A stretch of DNA of 64,000 nt from CAYPTB01 sp964413535 (GTDB taxonomy: Bacteria; Planctomycetota; UBA1135; GCA-002686595). A program made the translations under genes and the position numbers. Positions 22,312-31,555 of this stretch are shown piece after piece. Every line of letters begins with the position of its first letter. The stretch's first letter is position 1. The notes under the pieces are model-generated. The model made no database searches, had not been told where the DNA came from, and saw only the letters and a program-made list of their open reading frames with translations. The DNA is taken from contig CAYPTB010000027.1 in the NCBI GenBank assembly GCA_964413535.1, positions 62,001 through 126,000 of the forward strand, written 5' to 3'.

Positions 22312-25300
22312 GTGAAGGAGAACTGGGTGTGTCTCGCCTTCGTGCTCGTCCTCGCCTCGGCACAGGACTCAGCTCCTCCGGAGGTCTCGCCGGCCCAGGG
22401 CGATCCCCCTGCGGAGTCGCTTCCCGAGCTTCCGCCGCTCGGCGAGCTGCCCGAAGAAGTCTCGACTGCGCTCGTGGTGATTCGAGCAGCGCGCGAGAGA
22501 GGCGAACTGGACGCCGCGCGAGCGGAGCTCCGGGCCGTCTTCGACCGGGGCCTCTACGAGCAGTTGCTCGCGATGGACAGCTCGGTCGTGCGCGCTGGAC
22601 TTGCAGCGCTCGACGACGAAGCGACTGCGCTCAATGACCTGCGGATCGTCAAGCGAGTGAGAGAAGACAGGGTCGAGTGCTATTCGACCTTGCTCGACGA
22701 AGACCACGTGAACGTGCTTGGGATGAAGTTGAACCTCGGCTCGACTCTGTACGACCTGCGCGAGATCGAGGCCGCGCACGAGCTCTTCGAACACGTCCAC
22801 GCCGGGTTCGAGCGCGTCGTTCCTCCAGACCATGCCTACTTGCTCGCGGCGAAGCAGAATCTCGCTGCCACTCGCAAGGAGCGCGGCGACGTCGCAGGTG
22901 CACTCCAGCTCGAGGAGCAGGTGCACGCCGCAATGGAACGGCTCCATCCGCCCGATCACCCGTCCCTCCTGACGGCCAAACAGAATCTCGCAGTCACGCG
23001 CGGGCGCCTGGGCGACATCGCGGGAGCCGCTGCACTCGAGCAATACGTGCACGATCTGCGCGAGCGACTCTTGCCCCCAGAAGACCACGATCTCCTTTCG
23101 ACCAAGGGGAACCTCGCGGTGACGCTCGGGCAGCTCGGTGACCACGCCGCAGCTCGAGCACTCTTGGAGCAGATGCTCGCGGTACAGGTCCGGATACTGC
23201 CTTGGGACCACCCGGAGCTCTTGTGGACGAAGCAAACGCTCGCTTTCGAGTGCAGACAGCTCGGCGACGTCGCGGGCTCCCTCGCGCTCGAAGAGCAGGT
23301 GCATGCCGCCAGGGAGCAGTTCTTCCCCGCCGATCACCCCGAACTCTCGAGGGCGAAGATCGGGCTTGCCGAGGCGCGCAAGTTGGCCGCTGATCCAGCC
23401 GGAGCGCGCGCATTGATCGAGCAAGTGCACGACGCATACGAGAGGACCTTGCCCGCCGACCACGAGGATCTCTTGGACGCCAAGCTTCGGCTCGCGGGTC
23501 TGGACTGGTCCCTAGGCGACCTCGCGGGTGCACTCGCTCTGTCCGAGCAGGTCCACGTCGCGCTCGAACGGAGCCTACCTGCCGATCATCCCAAGCTCTT
23601 GGCCGCAAAGCTGAGTATTGCACGTTACTGCGGAGAGTCGGGCGACCACTCGCGCGCACTCCTGCTGGGCGAGCAGGTCCTCGCCGCGCGCGAACGGAAT
23701 CTGCCCGCGGATCATCCCGAGCTCTTCCAGGCAAAGCAGGTGGTCGCATCTGCTCGAGGAGAGCTGGGCAATCTGGCGAGTGCGCTCATGTTGGAAGAAC
23801 AAGTGCTCGCCGCGCGCGAACGATTGTTCCCCGCCGACCACCCCGAGATACTCGGGTCGAAGCTGAGCGTCGCGAGAATCCGCAGAGATCAGGGCGACTT
23901 CGCGGGCGCCCTTGCCCTCGTCGAGCAGGTGCTCGCCGCACGCGAGAGAGCGCTGCCCCCGGACGACCCACAGCTCATCGCAGCCAAGGAGGAGCTTGCG
24001 ATCGTTCGCCTGACTTTCGGTGACTTGGCGGGCTCCCTGGCCTTGGGAGAGCACGTTCTCGCCGTGCGCGAGAGAGCGCTGCCTCCCGACCATCGAGATC
24101 TGATCCGAATCAAGGCGAACCTCGGCGTCACGCGCAGGGAGCTCGGCGACATCGAAGGCGCACACGCTCTATTCGAGCAGGTTCACGCTGCTTCCGTGCG
24201 ACAGGAGAGTCCCGACCATCCGGCCGTGTTCCAGGCCAAGCTGAACCTCGGTGTCACGAGCTGTGCGCTCGGCGATCTCGTGGCCGCCCGCACGCTCTTC
24301 GAGGAAGTTCACGACGCCTTCGCACGATTGCAACTCCCCGACTCGCCCATGCTGGTCCTGGCTCAGACCAACTTGTCCGGAATCCGCTATGCAATGGGCG
24401 ACTTCGAAGGAGCGCTGGCGCTGTGTGAACGAGTGCATGCAGCACGCGAAAGGGTCTTGCCGGACGACCATCCGGACCTCCTCCTCTCCAAGTTGAACCT
24501 AGTCACCGCCCGCTATGCGTCTGGGGACGCGTCCGGATCCCTGAAGGAGGCTCGTTCTCTGCTGGCTGGGCAGACTCTCTTGGCCGGCAGCCTCCACGGC
24601 GAGGCGCCGCGCGTCGCGCGAGCTCTGGCTCTGCGCGAGCTCAAGCGGCTCTCGGAAGTGCTCTTCTTCAGCGAATCCGCTTCAGCGGCGGGCCTGAGGC
24701 CACTGACTGCAGAACTCTTCGGCGTCATCGAGAGCTTGCGGATCGTCTCGACCGCCTCGCGAGAGGTGGCGCACGCAGCGGCTCTGGATCCCGAACTCGC
24801 ACGCCTGCGCGGGCGAGTTGCAGCAAGTCGTCGTGAACTCAACGATCATATACAGGCGCATCCCGACGAGGCCGACGCCGTAGAGGCCTGGCGCGCCGAA
24901 CTCTTGGAGCTCAGCGACTCGCGTGATCGGCTCGAAAGGGACCTACGCACGTCTCTTGCGCGCGAAGGGAGAGTCTTGGACGTCACGGCAGCAGCAGTGG
25001 CGAGCAGACTCGCGCCTGGATCGGCATTGGTGAGCTATCTGCGCTACCAACGCCACCTCGGGCGGGATCGAGAGGTACAACCGCTCGACTCCTTGCTCGC
25101 CTACGTCGTTTCCCCCGAGGCGCGCGTCGAGCGCGTCGAGCTCGGTCCGAGCGCGGAGATCGAGGACCTGGTCCTGCGCTGGCGGGAAAGCATCGGGTGC
25201 TCGGCGTCGACGGACGTCCGTGCAGATCCCTCGCGCGGCGTGGGAATCGATCCGCGCCCGGCGTTCGAGGACGAGCTCGCCATAGGAGCAGAGCTGCGGA

Positions 25301-26313
25301 AACGCATCCTCGATCCTTGTCTGGCGATCTTCGGCGAGCGATCGCCCACGACGCTCCATGTCGTACTGGACGACTTCTTGTATTTGGTACCCATGGACGC
25401 GTTGCCCGCGAGCGGCGGCGATCGGTTGGGGGAAGGACTGCGCGTCTTCCTCGAGACTTCCGTGCAGCGCCTCGTCGAGTCTCACGAGCCAACTCCGGAC
25501 GACGGAACCTTGGTCGCGCTCGGCGGTGCCGATTACGACGCAGAGCCGAGCGGAGATCCGCTCGTGCCGCTCCTCTCGGTTGCTGCGGTTCCTCCTGTCT
25601 CCGACGCGTTGGATCGCTCTGGGAGTGCGCGAAACTGGAAATCGCTGGCCCACACCACGGCCGAGGTCACGGCGTTGGCCGCGCTGTTCGCGGTGAACCA
25701 CGAATGCGACCCCGTCCTGGCGATCGGCGCGAGAGCCTCGAAGAGCGTTCTGTGCGAGCTCGCTCCGCGAGCGCGCTATCTGCACATCGCAACCCATGGT
25801 TGGTTCGCGCCCGAGACGTTCACTTCGCTGATCGACGGCGTCGAACGCGAGCTCGACCGAGCGCTCTTCGCGCGCGCCGGCGAGGACGTGCGCGGCTTCG
25901 CCCCGGAGACTCTCTGCGGGCTGGTGCTCGCGGGCGCGAATCGGGGCCTAGACTCGTCGGGCAAGGCACCTGGCATCCTCACTGCGGAAGAGCTCGCGGC
26001 GCTCGATCTATCCAATTGCGAGCTCGCCGTGCTCTCCGCCTGCGAGACGAACGTCGGCCTCCGCCGCGCGGGCCAGGGCATCCAATCGCTGCAAACCGCT
26101 TTGCAAGTCGCCGGAGTGCGCACTGCGATCACGAGCCTGTGGAAAGTCGACGACGCAGCGACCCGCCGCTTGATGCAGCTCTTCTATACCCACCTGTGGG
26201 TCGAGGGCCTCGGCGCGGCCGACGCACTCTGGCGAGCGAAGATGGCGCTGCGCGACGAGGGCCAGCCGCTGCGCGCCTGGGCCGCGTGGGTCCTGAGCGG
26301 CGAGCCGGAGTGA
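22312..26313 (+). CDS. Exported CHAT-domain protein with 14 TPR-like repeats
   Basis: A 1333-residue protein from GTG 22312, seven bases after an AGGAG sequence. An upstream GTG (22264) is open but has no such site. The N-terminus (KENWVCLAFVLVLASAQ) looks like a signal peptide. From about residue 153 to 740 there are 14 tandem repeats of 42 residues, each like GDxAGALALEEQVLAARER followed by LPADHPELLxAK; these are kinesin-light-chain-type TPRs. The C-terminal CHAT domain carries the caspase-like dyad: His1162 in LHIATHGWF and Cys1244 in VLSACETNVG. CHAT proteases cleave proteins after activation through partner domains; substrate and trigger are unknown. Secretion of such a protein is unusual for characterised CHAT systems. 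Confidence 0.9.
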   Translation: MKENWVCLAFVLVLASAQDSAPPEVSPAQGDPPAESLPELPPLGELPEEVSTALVVIRAARERGELDAARAELRAVFDRGLYEQLLAMDSSVVRAGLAALDDEATALNDLRIVKRVREDRVECYSTLLDEDHVNVLGMKLNLGSTLYDLREIEAAHELFEHVHAGFERVVPPDHAYLLAAKQNLAATRKERGDVAGALQLEEQVHAAMERLHPPDHPSLLTAKQNLAVTRGRLGDIAGAAALEQYVHDLRERLLPPEDHDLLSTKGNLAVTLGQLGDHAAARALLEQMLAVQVRILPWDHPELLWTKQTLAFECRQLGDVAGSLALEEQVHAAREQFFPADHPELSRAKIGLAEARKLAADPAGARALIEQVHDAYERTLPADHEDLLDAKLRLAGLDWSLGDLAGALALSEQVHVALERSLPADHPKLLAAKLSIARYCGESGDHSRALLLGEQVLAARERNLPADHPELFQAKQVVASARGELGNLASALMLEEQVLAARERLFPADHPEILGSKLSVARIRRDQGDFAGALALVEQVLAARERALPPDDPQLIAAKEELAIVRLTFGDLAGSLALGEHVLAVRERALPPDHRDLIRIKANLGVTRRELGDIEGAHALFEQVHAASVRQESPDHPAVFQAKLNLGVTSCALGDLVAARTLFEEVHDAFARLQLPDSPMLVLAQTNLSGIRYAMGDFEGALALCERVHAARERVLPDDHPDLLLSKLNLVTARYASGDASGSLKEARSLLAGQTLLAGSLHGEAPRVARALALRELKRLSEVLFFSESASAAGLRPLTAELFGVIESLRIVSTASREVAHAAALDPELARLRGRVAASRRELNDHIQAHPDEADAVEAWRAELLELSDSRDRLERDLRTSLAREGRVLDVTAAAVASRLAPGSALVSYLRYQRHLGRDREVQPLDSLLAYVVSPEARVERVELGPSAEIEDLVLRWRESIGCSASTDVRADPSRGVGIDPRPAFEDELAIGAELRKRILDPCLAIFGERSPTTLHVVLDDFLYLVPMDALPASGGDRLGEGLRVFLETSVQRLVESHEPTPDDGTLVALGGADYDAEPSGDPLVPLLSVAAVPPVSDALDRSGSARNWKSLAHTTAEVTALAALFAVNHECDPVLAIGARASKSVLCELAPRARYLHIATHGWFAPETFTSLIDGVERELDRALFARAGEDVRGFAPETLCGLVLAGANRGLDSSGKAPGILTAEELAALDLSNCELAVLSACETNVGLRRAGQGIQSLQTALQVAGVRTAITSLWKVDDAATRRLMQLFYTHLWVEGLGAADALWRAKMALRDEGQPLRAWAAWVLSGEPE

Positions 26314-26413
26314 GGGTACGGGCCGGGCACCGACTCCGATTCGATGGCACTGGACCTGGGGTGACAGGTTGATCTGGGCGCGAAGGGCCATTCGACTTCC
26401 GGTACAGCCATAG

Positions 26414-27220
26414 CTAGCGCAGGAACCGGCGCGACGTCAGGCGCACGACCGGCGTCGCCTTCGGCGGGTCGCACACGAAGGGCTCGCCCCAGCCGTCGCG
26501 GGACCAGGGCTCGCTCGCGGGCAGGTAGTCCGCGCTCACGAGCCGCGCGAGGATCGCGGCGGGGTCCGCGGGCAGCGGCTGCGACGGATGCTCGGCGTGG
26601 TAGCGCTCGAGCGCGGCGTTCAGGATGCGCAGCGTCTCGAGCGTCCGCGCGCGGCGAATCGGCGTGACGTCGAGCACGACCTCGAGCTCGCCGCGATCGC
26701 CGTGGAGCTCTTCGTTCTCCTTCTCGCTCGAAGGGAGCATGCCGTCGAGCGCACGGCTCGCGATGCGCACGCGCGACTCCGTGTCGCGCATCAGCACATA
26801 GGGACGGGACCAGCCGTCGAGCAATGCATCGCTCCGGCCCTCCGCGTCGCGTCCCGTGACCTCGACGTACGGTCCGGTCCAACCCGGCGTCCCCGGGTCC
26901 TCGAGCAGGTCCTCGAGCTTCGCGGGCAGGCGCCACGTGTCGCGGAAGCACTCACCGGCGGCTTCCGCGAGCACCTCGAGCTCCGCGCGCGTCGCGCGGC
27001 GCGCGGCCGAGTCGACGAGGCGGCGCGCGACGGGAATGGCCGCGCCGGCGAGCAGCGCCAGGATCGACATGACGACGACGAGCTCCAGCAGCGTGAAGCC
27101 GCGCGTCCCGTCGGAGGAGCAGTCCCTCGCGCGCCGAACGGCGCTCGCGCCGCCACCGGCGGCCCGAACGCGCCGCCCTGCGGCGCTCATGTCGTTTGGA
27201 GACTGCAAGCGGGTCGTCAT
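26414..27220 (-). CDS. Pseudopilin-like protein with tandem GspG-like domains
   Basis: A 268-residue protein with a type III prepilin signal at residues about 40-65 (RGFTLLELVVVMSILALLAG), cut between G and F by a prepilin peptidase. The leader is long (about 40 residues), and an internal start may be used. The soluble part appears to be two related halves. Each ends in an acidic tryptophan block (LLDGWSRPYVLM and SRDGWGEPFVCD) like the C-terminus of GspG pseudopilins. It is the last gene of the minus-strand secretion operon, seven bases after gspF. A minor pseudopilin of the complex is the likely role. Confidence 0.8.
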   Translation of the reverse strand: MTTRLQSPNDMSAAGRRVRAAGGGASAVRRARDCSSDGTRGFTLLELVVVMSILALLAGAAIPVARRLVDSAARRATRAELEVLAEAAGECFRDTWRLPAKLEDLLEDPGTPGWTGPYVEVTGRDAEGRSDALLDGWSRPYVLMRDTESRVRIASRALDGMLPSSEKENEELHGDRGELEVVLDVTPIRRARTLETLRILNAALERYHAEHPSQPLPADPAAILARLVSADYLPASEPWSRDGWGEPFVCDPPKATPVVRLTSRRFLR

Positions 27221-27227
27221 GGCTTCC

Positions 27228-28436
27228 CTAGAACGCTTCGTAGGCGTCGAGGATCGGCAGCAGCGCCGCGAGCAGGATGAACGCCACGAGCGCGCCGGCC
27301 CCGAGCAGCAAGCTCGGCTCGAGCAGCGCGAGCGTGCGCTTCACGCTGCGCGGCACCTCGTCGTCGTAGAACTGCGAGAGGCGGTCGAGCGAGCCCGCGA
27401 GGTCGCCGCTCGCCTCCCCCACGCCGACCATCTGCACGAGCAGCGGATCGACGAGCGGCTCGGGCGCGAGGGCCTCGCCGATCGAGCGTCCCGCGCGCAC
27501 GCGCTCGGCCGCGCGCTCGAAGGCGCCCTCGAGCGCCGCGTTGCCCGAGGTCTGCGCCGATACGCCGAGCACGGTGAACACGTCGCAGCCGGCCGACACG
27601 AGCGTGGCCGCGGTCGAGACGAGCTTCGAGGTCGCGATGCGCCGCGCCAGGTCGCCCACGGCGGGCAGCCGGAAGAGGATCCCGTGCAGCGCGCGCCGCG
27701 TCCCCGGCGAACGCAGCCCGTGGAGCACGCCGAGCACGGCGAGCGCGAGGCCGCACAGGATCGGAACACCGTGGACGGCGAGCCCATCGGACACGGCGAG
27801 CAAGGCGCGCGTCTCGAGCGGCAGGTCCGCGCGGCCGCCCGGGAACAGACCGACGAGACGCGGCATCACGTAGTGGAGCAGGATCAGCACGAGCCCGCCG
27901 ATCGCAGAGCACAGGAGCGCGGGATAGACGAGCGCCTGCAGCGTCGTCGCGCGCATCGCATGGACCCATTCGAGGTGCCGCGCCGCGCGCCCGAGGACGC
28001 GCTCGAGCGCACCCGACGCCTCGCCGGCGCGCACGGCGGCGACGAGCTCGCGGGGAAAGCGCGCGAGCTCCATCGCGCGCGACAGGCTCTCGCCCGCCTC
28101 GAGGCGCGCGATCATGCCGGCGAGCACCTCGCGCTCGTTCGCGCTCGCCGCGCGCCGGGCGATGCCCGCCAGCCCCGTCGCGATCGGTACGCCCGCGCCC
28201 ACGAGCGTCGCGAGCTGTGCCGAGACGCGCACGAGCTCGGAAGCGCCGAGACGGCGCGCGCTCACGACATGGGCCATGACGCCGGCGCGCGCCGACACCT
28301 CGCGCGCGCGCGTGAGCAGGAGCCCGCGTTCCTCGAGCTGGCGGTCGAGCGCGGGCTCGTCCTCTGCGAGGGCGCGTCCCCGCACCGTTCGGCTCGTCCG
28401 GTCGGACGCGGTGTACGCGAAGGTCTTCACGCTCAC
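27228..28436 (-). CDS. gspF: Type II secretion/type IV pilus inner-membrane platform protein
   Basis: A 402-residue GspF/PilC protein starting at a GTG whose last bases overlap the gspE stop (GTGA). The longer open frame upstream is within gspE. KTFAYTASDRTSRTVRG is the family N-terminus. Two GspF domains follow, each with LxAGxxL and FPxxLVxxVxxGExSGxL elements: LARFPRELVAAVRAGEASGALE and LVQMVGVGEASGDLAGSLDRLSQFYDDEV. Three membrane segments are visible, the last near the C-terminus (LLLGAGALVAFILLAALLPIL). It anchors the assembly ATPase to the membrane complex. Confidence 0.92.
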   Translation of the reverse strand: MSVKTFAYTASDRTSRTVRGRALAEDEPALDRQLEERGLLLTRAREVSARAGVMAHVVSARRLGASELVRVSAQLATLVGAGVPIATGLAGIARRAASANEREVLAGMIARLEAGESLSRAMELARFPRELVAAVRAGEASGALERVLGRAARHLEWVHAMRATTLQALVYPALLCSAIGGLVLILLHYVMPRLVGLFPGGRADLPLETRALLAVSDGLAVHGVPILCGLALAVLGVLHGLRSPGTRRALHGILFRLPAVGDLARRIATSKLVSTAATLVSAGCDVFTVLGVSAQTSGNAALEGAFERAAERVRAGRSIGEALAPEPLVDPLLVQMVGVGEASGDLAGSLDRLSQFYDDEVPRSVKRTLALLEPSLLLGAGALVAFILLAALLPILDAYEAF

Positions 28437-30157
28437 GCGCGCTCCTTCGGTCGACGAGCTTCCGGTCGACGAGCTTCGGGTCCGCCCGCGTCGGGCGCTC
28501 TCTCGCGCGCGGTCAAGCGCACTCGGCAGTGAACGCGCTCGACCTCCTCCACGGTCGTCGTCCCCTCGCCCACGAGCCGCCGGCCTTCGTCCTGCATCGG
28601 ATAGTGCCCGGCGAGCTCGCCGCGCGCCGCCCTCTGCGCGAGCTCCACGCCGTCCCCGAGGGGCAGATCTCCCTCCGCCGGCGGCAGGAACAGCTCCACC
28701 AACGCCGTGCGCCCGCGGTAGCCGCTCCCGCGGCAGCGCTCGCAGCCCACGGCCGACCAGAGGCTTCGCGGCTCGGCCGCGCCGAGCCACGCGAGTTCCT
28801 CACGGCTCGCCTCCCGCGGCGCGCGACAGCTCGCGCACAGCTTGCGCACGAGGCGCTGCCCGAGCGTCCCGACGAGCACGTCCTCCAGCAGGAACGGCTC
28901 GACGCCGAGGTCGAGGAGTCGCGGGATCGCCCCCAGCGCGGAGTTCGTGTGCAGCGTGGCGAGCACCAGGTGACCCGTCGTCGCGGCCTTGACGGCCATG
29001 TCGGCCGTCTCGCCGTCGCGGATCTCGCCGACCAGGATCACGTCGGGATCCTGGCGCAGGATCGCGCGCAAGCCTTCGTGGAAGCCGAAGCCCACGCCCG
29101 GATCGACCTGGGATTGCCGCAGGAGCGGCAAGCGGTACTCGATCGGGTCCTCGATCGTCGCCACCTTGCGCGCGACCGCGTCGACGATGCCGAGCATCCC
29201 GAACAGGGTCGTCGTCTTGCCCGAGCCCGTGGGTCCGGTGACGAGGAACAAACCGTGCGAGCGGCGCGCGACGGCCGCGAGCAGGCGTTGGTGGTCGCCC
29301 GAGACGCCGAGCTCCGCCAGCGCGAGCGCCCCCGCTCGCGCGTCGAGCAGACGCAGCACCACGTTCTCGCCGAACGGACAGGGCACGACCGAGACGCGCA
29401 CGTCGATCACGCGCCCGTCGAGCTCGAGCCGCAGCCTGCCGTCCTGCGGGCGACGGCGCTCGGAGATGTCGAGGTTCGCGAGCACCTTGATGCGCGAGAC
29501 GACGGCGGCCGTCACGCCGGCCGGCAGGTTCTCGGCGCCCACGAGGATCCCGTCCACGCGGTAGCGCACGCGCGTCACGCGCTCCTCGGGCTCGACGTGC
29601 ACGTCCGTCGCGCCGCGCCCGACGCCGTCCTCGAGCAGAGCGTGCACCAGGCGGTCGACGGGCAGCGCTTCCGGCACCTCCTCCGCGAAGAGCGCGAAGA
29701 GCTCGCCCACGCGGCTCGCGGGCGGCCGCAGGTGATCGCGCACGAGGGTCTGGAAGTCGGACTCGGTCGCGATCGCGACGTCGAGCGGGTACGGGAAGCG
29801 CGCGCGCACCGCCGCGACGCGCCCGGGATCGTCGGGCTCGACCATGACGACGCGCAGGACGCCGTCCTCGAGCGCGTAGGGGAAGGCGTGCGTCTCGCGC
29901 ACGAAGGCCGCGTCGAGCGCGGCGACGACCTCGGGGTCGGGGTCGAGGTCGGCGGCGCGCACGTGGGCGAGCCCGAGGTCCTCGGCCAGGACCGAGACGA
30001 CGTCGGCCTCGCTCGCGAAGCCGAGCGAGACGAGGATCTTGCCCAGTGGGCGATGCGCGCGGCGCTGCTCGCCCAGGGCCACTTCGAGCTCGCTCGGGCT
30101 GACGACGCCGCGCTCGAGCAGGCGGTCGCCGAGACGCACCCGCACGACACGGCTCAT
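28433..30157 (-). CDS. gspE: Type II secretion/type IV pilus assembly ATPase
   Basis: A 574-residue protein from ATG 30157, preceded by GGAGGAG. The N-terminal MshEN-type domain (residues about 1-150: LGDRLLERGVVSPSELEVALGEQRR) is followed by the GspE ATPase. The ATPase has VTGPTGSGKTTTLF (Walker A), IEDPIEYR (Asp box), ILRQDPDVILVGEIRDGETA (Walker B) and the His box in HLVLATLHTNSA. A zinc tetracysteine (CASC and CERC) lies near residue 480. The C-terminus ends in a short PEARR repeat encoded by a 15-bp duplication. It powers pseudopilus or pilus assembly and overlaps both neighbours by four bases. Confidence 0.95.
   Translation of the reverse strand: MSRVVRVRLGDRLLERGVVSPSELEVALGEQRRAHRPLGKILVSLGFASEADVVSVLAEDLGLAHVRAADLDPDPEVVAALDAAFVRETHAFPYALEDGVLRVVMVEPDDPGRVAAVRARFPYPLDVAIATESDFQTLVRDHLRPPASRVGELFALFAEEVPEALPVDRLVHALLEDGVGRGATDVHVEPEERVTRVRYRVDGILVGAENLPAGVTAAVVSRIKVLANLDISERRRPQDGRLRLELDGRVIDVRVSVVPCPFGENVVLRLLDARAGALALAELGVSGDHQRLLAAVARRSHGLFLVTGPTGSGKTTTLFGMLGIVDAVARKVATIEDPIEYRLPLLRQSQVDPGVGFGFHEGLRAILRQDPDVILVGEIRDGETADMAVKAATTGHLVLATLHTNSALGAIPRLLDLGVEPFLLEDVLVGTLGQRLVRKLCASCRAPREASREELAWLGAAEPRSLWSAVGCERCRGSGYRGRTALVELFLPPAEGDLPLGDGVELAQRAARGELAGHYPMQDEGRRLVGEGTTTVEEVERVHCRVRLTARERAPDAGGPEARRPEARRPKERA
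28449..28478 (-). repeat. 15-bp tandem repeat at the gspE 3' end
   Basis: GGTCGACGAGCTTCC is repeated twice with one mismatch and gives the duplicated RRPEA residues at the GspE C-terminus. Confidence 0.8.
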
Positions 30158-30708
30158 CGCGACTCCTCCCGCACGCCCCGCCCGCCCCGCACGCGCGGCC
30201 CGCGGCTCGCGAACGCCGGAACGATGAGGTCCAGGCGCGCCTGCTCGCCCCCGAGCTCGAGCAGCACGTGCCGCTGGCCGATCGCGCACACGGAGAGACC
30301 CGGCGCCAGGAGGTCGCCTTCCTGCACGAGCTCGTCGTTCAGGACCGCGGCGCGGTAGGACGCGCCGTAGTAGACGCCGCGCAGCGACGCCTCGGCCACG
30401 AAGGCTTCGAGCGTCACGGGCTCGCTCGGCTCCGCGACGCGCGCGGCGACTCGGACCGTCGCGGGACCCGACCCCTCGCGTGCGTTCGAAGCGTGCGCGT
30501 CGCGCTGCGCGAGCGTCCGCACGCGCTCGAGCGCGCGCTCGAGCTCGAACACGAGCTCTGCGTCGGGGTCGAAGCCGGTCTCTGCGTCTTCGATCGGCTC
30601 GAAGGCGCGCTGCGCCGGCCGCGTCCCCACGGTGAGCGCCGGGACGACGACGACCAGCGCAGCCAGGACGGCCAGGCACGCGAGCCAGGCGCGGGTCGGC
30701 GCGCTCAT
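30154..30708 (-). CDS. GspC/PilP-like periplasmic linker protein
   Basis: A 184-residue protein from ATG 30708. One N-terminal membrane segment (RAWLACLAVLAALVVVVPAL) precedes a periplasmic part. The C-terminal half contains RGVYYGASYRAAVLNDELVQEGDLLAPGLSVCAIGQRHVLLELGGEQARLDL. This matches the beta-rich homology region of GspC/GspB/PilP (AiI.ge.q.y.vGd.l....v..I....V.l...g...L). It probably couples the inner-membrane platform to an outer-membrane secretin, but no secretin gene lies in this window. Both ends overlap neighbours by four bases (ATGA), so it is certainly part of the operon. Confidence 0.72.
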   Translation of the reverse strand: MSAPTRAWLACLAVLAALVVVVPALTVGTRPAQRAFEPIEDAETGFDPDAELVFELERALERVRTLAQRDAHASNAREGSGPATVRVAARVAEPSEPVTLEAFVAEASLRGVYYGASYRAAVLNDELVQEGDLLAPGLSVCAIGQRHVLLELGGEQARLDLIVPAFASRGPRVRGGRGVREESR

Positions 30709-30866
30709 CGCCCAGCGCCTTTCGGGAGCGAGCCCTCGGCCGGTGCGGCGTCGGGACGGAAACTCGCCGCGTAGGGAGGCTCGACGCAGGCGCGGTGGAT
30801 CCACACGCACACGGCGGCGACCAGCGCCGCCGCGGCGAGCCCGCGCTTCGGTCCCGTCCCCCTCAC
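30705..30866 (-). CDS. Small single-pass membrane protein (53 aa)
   Basis: A 53-residue protein that would begin at GTG 30866, sharing GTGA with the stop of the PilO-like gene. It ends in a TGA that overlaps the ATG of the GspC-like gene. It has a basic N-terminus (RGTGPKRG), one hydrophobic helix (LAAAALVAAVCVWIH) and a short Pro-rich periplasmic tail. No homologue is recognised. The double four-base overlap in a tightly coupled operon is strong evidence that it is translated. A function as a small structural component of the secretion or pilus complex is a guess. Confidence 0.6.
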   Translation of the reverse strand: MRGTGPKRGLAAAALVAAVCVWIHRACVEPPYAASFRPDAAPAEGSLPKGAGR

Positions 30867-31555
30867 CGTCCGCCCTCGTCGCCGGTTTCGCGGCTCCATT
30901 CGTCGTCCGATTCGCGGCTCCATTCGTCGCCGGTTTCGCGGCTCCATTCGTCGCTTGGGGGCCGCGTCGCGAGCGGCGCGCGCTCGAGCGCGCCGAGCGT
31001 GAGCGCGAAGGCGAAGAGGTCGTCTCCGGTAAGGCCCTCCTCGTGCTCGCGCGCGAGCGAGACGTCGAGCACGACGACGGGGAAACCCAGGCTGCACAGC
31101 CCGCCGACGAATCCGCTCAGGCTCGCGATCGAAGCGCGTCCGAAGAGCGCGACCTCGCGCAGCGCGATCCAGTCGTCGAGGACGGCGAGCCCCGGATCGG
31201 CGAGCTCGCCTTGCACGACGCCCTCCAGCACGACGCCTTCGGCGCGGGCGACGAAGGTGAGCGCCGCGTGGAGGTCGATCGGCTGCACGAGCTCCGGAAG
31301 GAGCGCGTCGACGAGACGCTCCGCTTCGGCGATGCGCTCGATCAGACCCTCCGCCGCGAAGCGCTCCGAGCTTTGGACCACCTCGCGGGCGCGCTCGACG
31401 CGCAGGACTTCGCGTTCGCGCTCCTCGGCCTTGCGCTCGAGCTCGGCCGCGCGCGGAACCACGACTCCCATCGCCCCCACGGCGAGGAGCACGGAGCCGG
31501 CGGCGAAGGCTCCCGAGCCGAGGAACCCGCGCCGCAGATTGGCTACGCGGCGCAT
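30863..31555 (-). CDS. PilO/GspM-like assembly protein
   Basis: A 230-residue protein: short basic cytoplasmic N-terminus (MRRVANLRRG), one membrane segment (GAFAAGSVLLAVGAMGVVVP), a charged coiled coil (ELERKAEEREREVLRVERAREVVQ), then a ferredoxin-like periplasmic domain. This is the PilO/GspM layout. The C-terminus carries three near-identical 8-residue repeats (DEWSRETG, DEWSRESD, DEWSRETG) encoded by 24-bp units, an acidic addition not normal for the family. The ATG shares one base with the upstream stop. It likely pairs with the PilM/N-like protein through its coiled coil. Confidence 0.8.
   Translation of the reverse strand: MRRVANLRRGFLGSGAFAAGSVLLAVGAMGVVVPRAAELERKAEEREREVLRVERAREVVQSSERFAAEGLIERIAEAERLVDALLPELVQPIDLHAALTFVARAEGVVLEGVVQGELADPGLAVLDDWIALREVALFGRASIASLSGFVGGLCSLGFPVVVLDVSLAREHEEGLTGDDLFAFALTLGALERAPLATRPPSDEWSRETGDEWSRESDDEWSRETGDEGGR
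30876..30947 (-). repeat. 24-bp tandem repeat, three copies, in frame
   Basis: Three consecutive 24-bp units; the middle one differs at a few bases. They encode the acidic DEWSRETG repeats at the C-terminus of the PilO-like protein. Confidence 0.92.

Noticed and set aside
22768..24540. CRISPR-like repeat array
   Set aside because: The periodic 126-bp pattern is the coding sequence of 42-residue TPR repeats, with diverged codons and no spacers.
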